DNA from: Anaerolineales bacterium
Lineage (GTDB): Bacteria > Chloroflexota > Anaerolineae > 4572-78 > J111
Length of the DNA: 64,000 bases
NCBI GenBank assembly: GCA_015075405.1
Contig: JABTUK010000005.1
Span: 813,747-877,746 of the forward strand
Direction: 5' to 3'
The translations under genes and the position numbers were made by a program. Shown in pieces: positions 63,406-64,000 of this stretch (position 1 is its first letter; each line of letters opens with the position of its first letter). The notes below the pieces were generated by a model that saw nothing but the letters and a program-made list of their open reading frames with translations, searched no databases and was not told the origin of the DNA.

Positions 63406-64000
63406 GTGTCACAACCTACATCTTCTACCCTCCCATCAGGAATTAGAGATAACCTTCGCCGTGGATCGGTAGGGAATTTTCTCAAGGAAAAGATTCAGTC
63501 AGGCTCTAAACTGTCTATTGTCTCGGCCTACTTCACCATCTATGCCTTTGAGACGTTGAAAGATCACCTGTTAGAGATAGACAGCTTGAATTTCCTCTTT
63601 GGGGAGCCGCGCTTTGTCAGATCGCTTGACCCGGAGAAGACTGATAAAAAAGCGTTCAAGATTGAAGATGATGGTTTGAAACTGGCTAATCGGCATCAGC
63701 AGAAGCGAATAGCGAAAGAGTGCGCCGATTGGATCAGGCAGAAGGTACAAATCAAATCGATCAAGCAGGCCAATTTGCTGCATGGGAAGATGTATCATAT
63801 TGATACCAATGGCCGCGAAAAGGCTATCCTGGGCAGTTCTAATTTTACAGTGAGCGGCCTCGGTCTGAGCGACAATAACCACAACAACATCGAGTTGAAC
63901 TTGGTCGTAGATAGCGAACGTGACCGGAATGACTTGAAAGCCTGGTTTGATGAACTATGGCACAATGAGGAGTTGGTTGAGGATGTCAAAGCGGAGGTGC
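63406..64000 (+). CDS. PLD-family nuclease/helicase N-terminus (partial)
   Basis: GTG start with AAAAGGAG upstream. The open frame runs off the window after 198 codons. It contains an HKD motif (H126-G-K128-MYHI-D133, then GSSNFT), the mark of phospholipase-D-like nucleases. Such a domain commonly stands before a SNF2-type helicase in defence and repair proteins. The base composition is clearly more AT-rich than the phage genes before it, so this may be host or recently acquired DNA. Full identity is unknown because the gene is cut. Confidence 0.7.
   Translation, partial: MSQPTSSTLPSGIRDNLRRGSVGNFLKEKIQSGSKLSIVSAYFTIYAFETLKDHLLEIDSLNFLFGEPRFVRSLDPEKTDKKAFKIEDDGLKLANRHQQKRIAKECADWIRQKVQIKSIKQANLLHGKMYHIDTNGREKAILGSSNFTVSGLGLSDNNHNNIELNLVVDSERDRNDLKAWFDELWHNEELVEDVKAEV

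Overview
The window looks like most of the genome of a tailed, siphovirus-like phage or prophage. It encodes a large terminase, portal, scaffold, an N4-gp56-like major capsid protein, a tail tube protein, a probable frameshifted tail chaperone pair, a giant tape-measure-type protein, a tail hub and a fibre. The DNA is GC-rich by eye. A Chloroflexota (Anaerolineae-like) host is suggested by three indirect cues. The fibre protein begins with a signal peptide followed by a YLPIVM-type motif that I remember from secreted Chloroflexota proteins. There is a CCCTTCGACAAGCTCAGGAC-type repeat of the kind common in such genomes. A response regulator carries a C-terminal helical segment of a type I associate with Chloroflexota conflict proteins. 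No integrase, endolysin, recognisable DNA polymerase or primase was seen.

Layout: (1) 27-17306, minus strand: replication, recombination and anti-restriction genes (RecA-like ATPase, HNH protein, FmdB-like zinc ribbon, Dam-like methylase, DnaB-like helicase, RusA resolvase, winged-helix protein, 1782-aa methylase-helicase), with many small unknown genes and a plus-strand island with an HTH gene (10267-10824). A plus-strand small RNA unit lies at 5625-5779. (2) 17636-19427, plus strand: an unknown protein, a membrane/coiled-coil protein, a CheY-like response regulator and an unknown protein. (3) 19623-28291, minus strand: mostly small genes, several with their own terminator and a shared upstream motif, plus a 961-aa protein, RNase HI, SSB and a second adenine methylase. 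(4) 28619-63107, plus strand: virion genes. These are interrupted by two minus-strand cassettes, 31364-34076 (unknown and zinc-ribbon genes) and 42229-43957 (a PIN toxin with antitoxin, plus unknown genes). (5) 63108-64000: terminator, a second small RNA candidate, then the start of an AT-richer PLD-nuclease/helicase-type gene that may be host DNA or a defence gene.

The most striking content is transcriptional. The 3433-aa protein in the tape-measure position carries, in its first half, motifs that match the two double-psi beta-barrels of cellular-type RNA polymerases: a beta-like GFYGNRTNVV plus DADLVLNKP, and a beta-prime-like RNP followed by FHP-x8-DNDSD with exactly the same HP-to-DxDxD spacing as bacterial beta-prime. 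A separate 961-aa minus-strand protein has RYP and DP-x8-DFDYD with the same spacing. Two dispersed upstream motif families fit this: a compact motif (minus-strand reading GGTGAGGTTTTTCTTATT, seven copies) before minus-strand genes at 20-27.5 kb, and a sigma70-like promoter (TTnAnT, TTCAA, -10) at nine transcription-unit starts. My hypothesis is a phage with an ejected virion RNA polymerase fused to its tape measure and a second polymerase made in the cell. All of this is read by eye and needs structural and profile confirmation.
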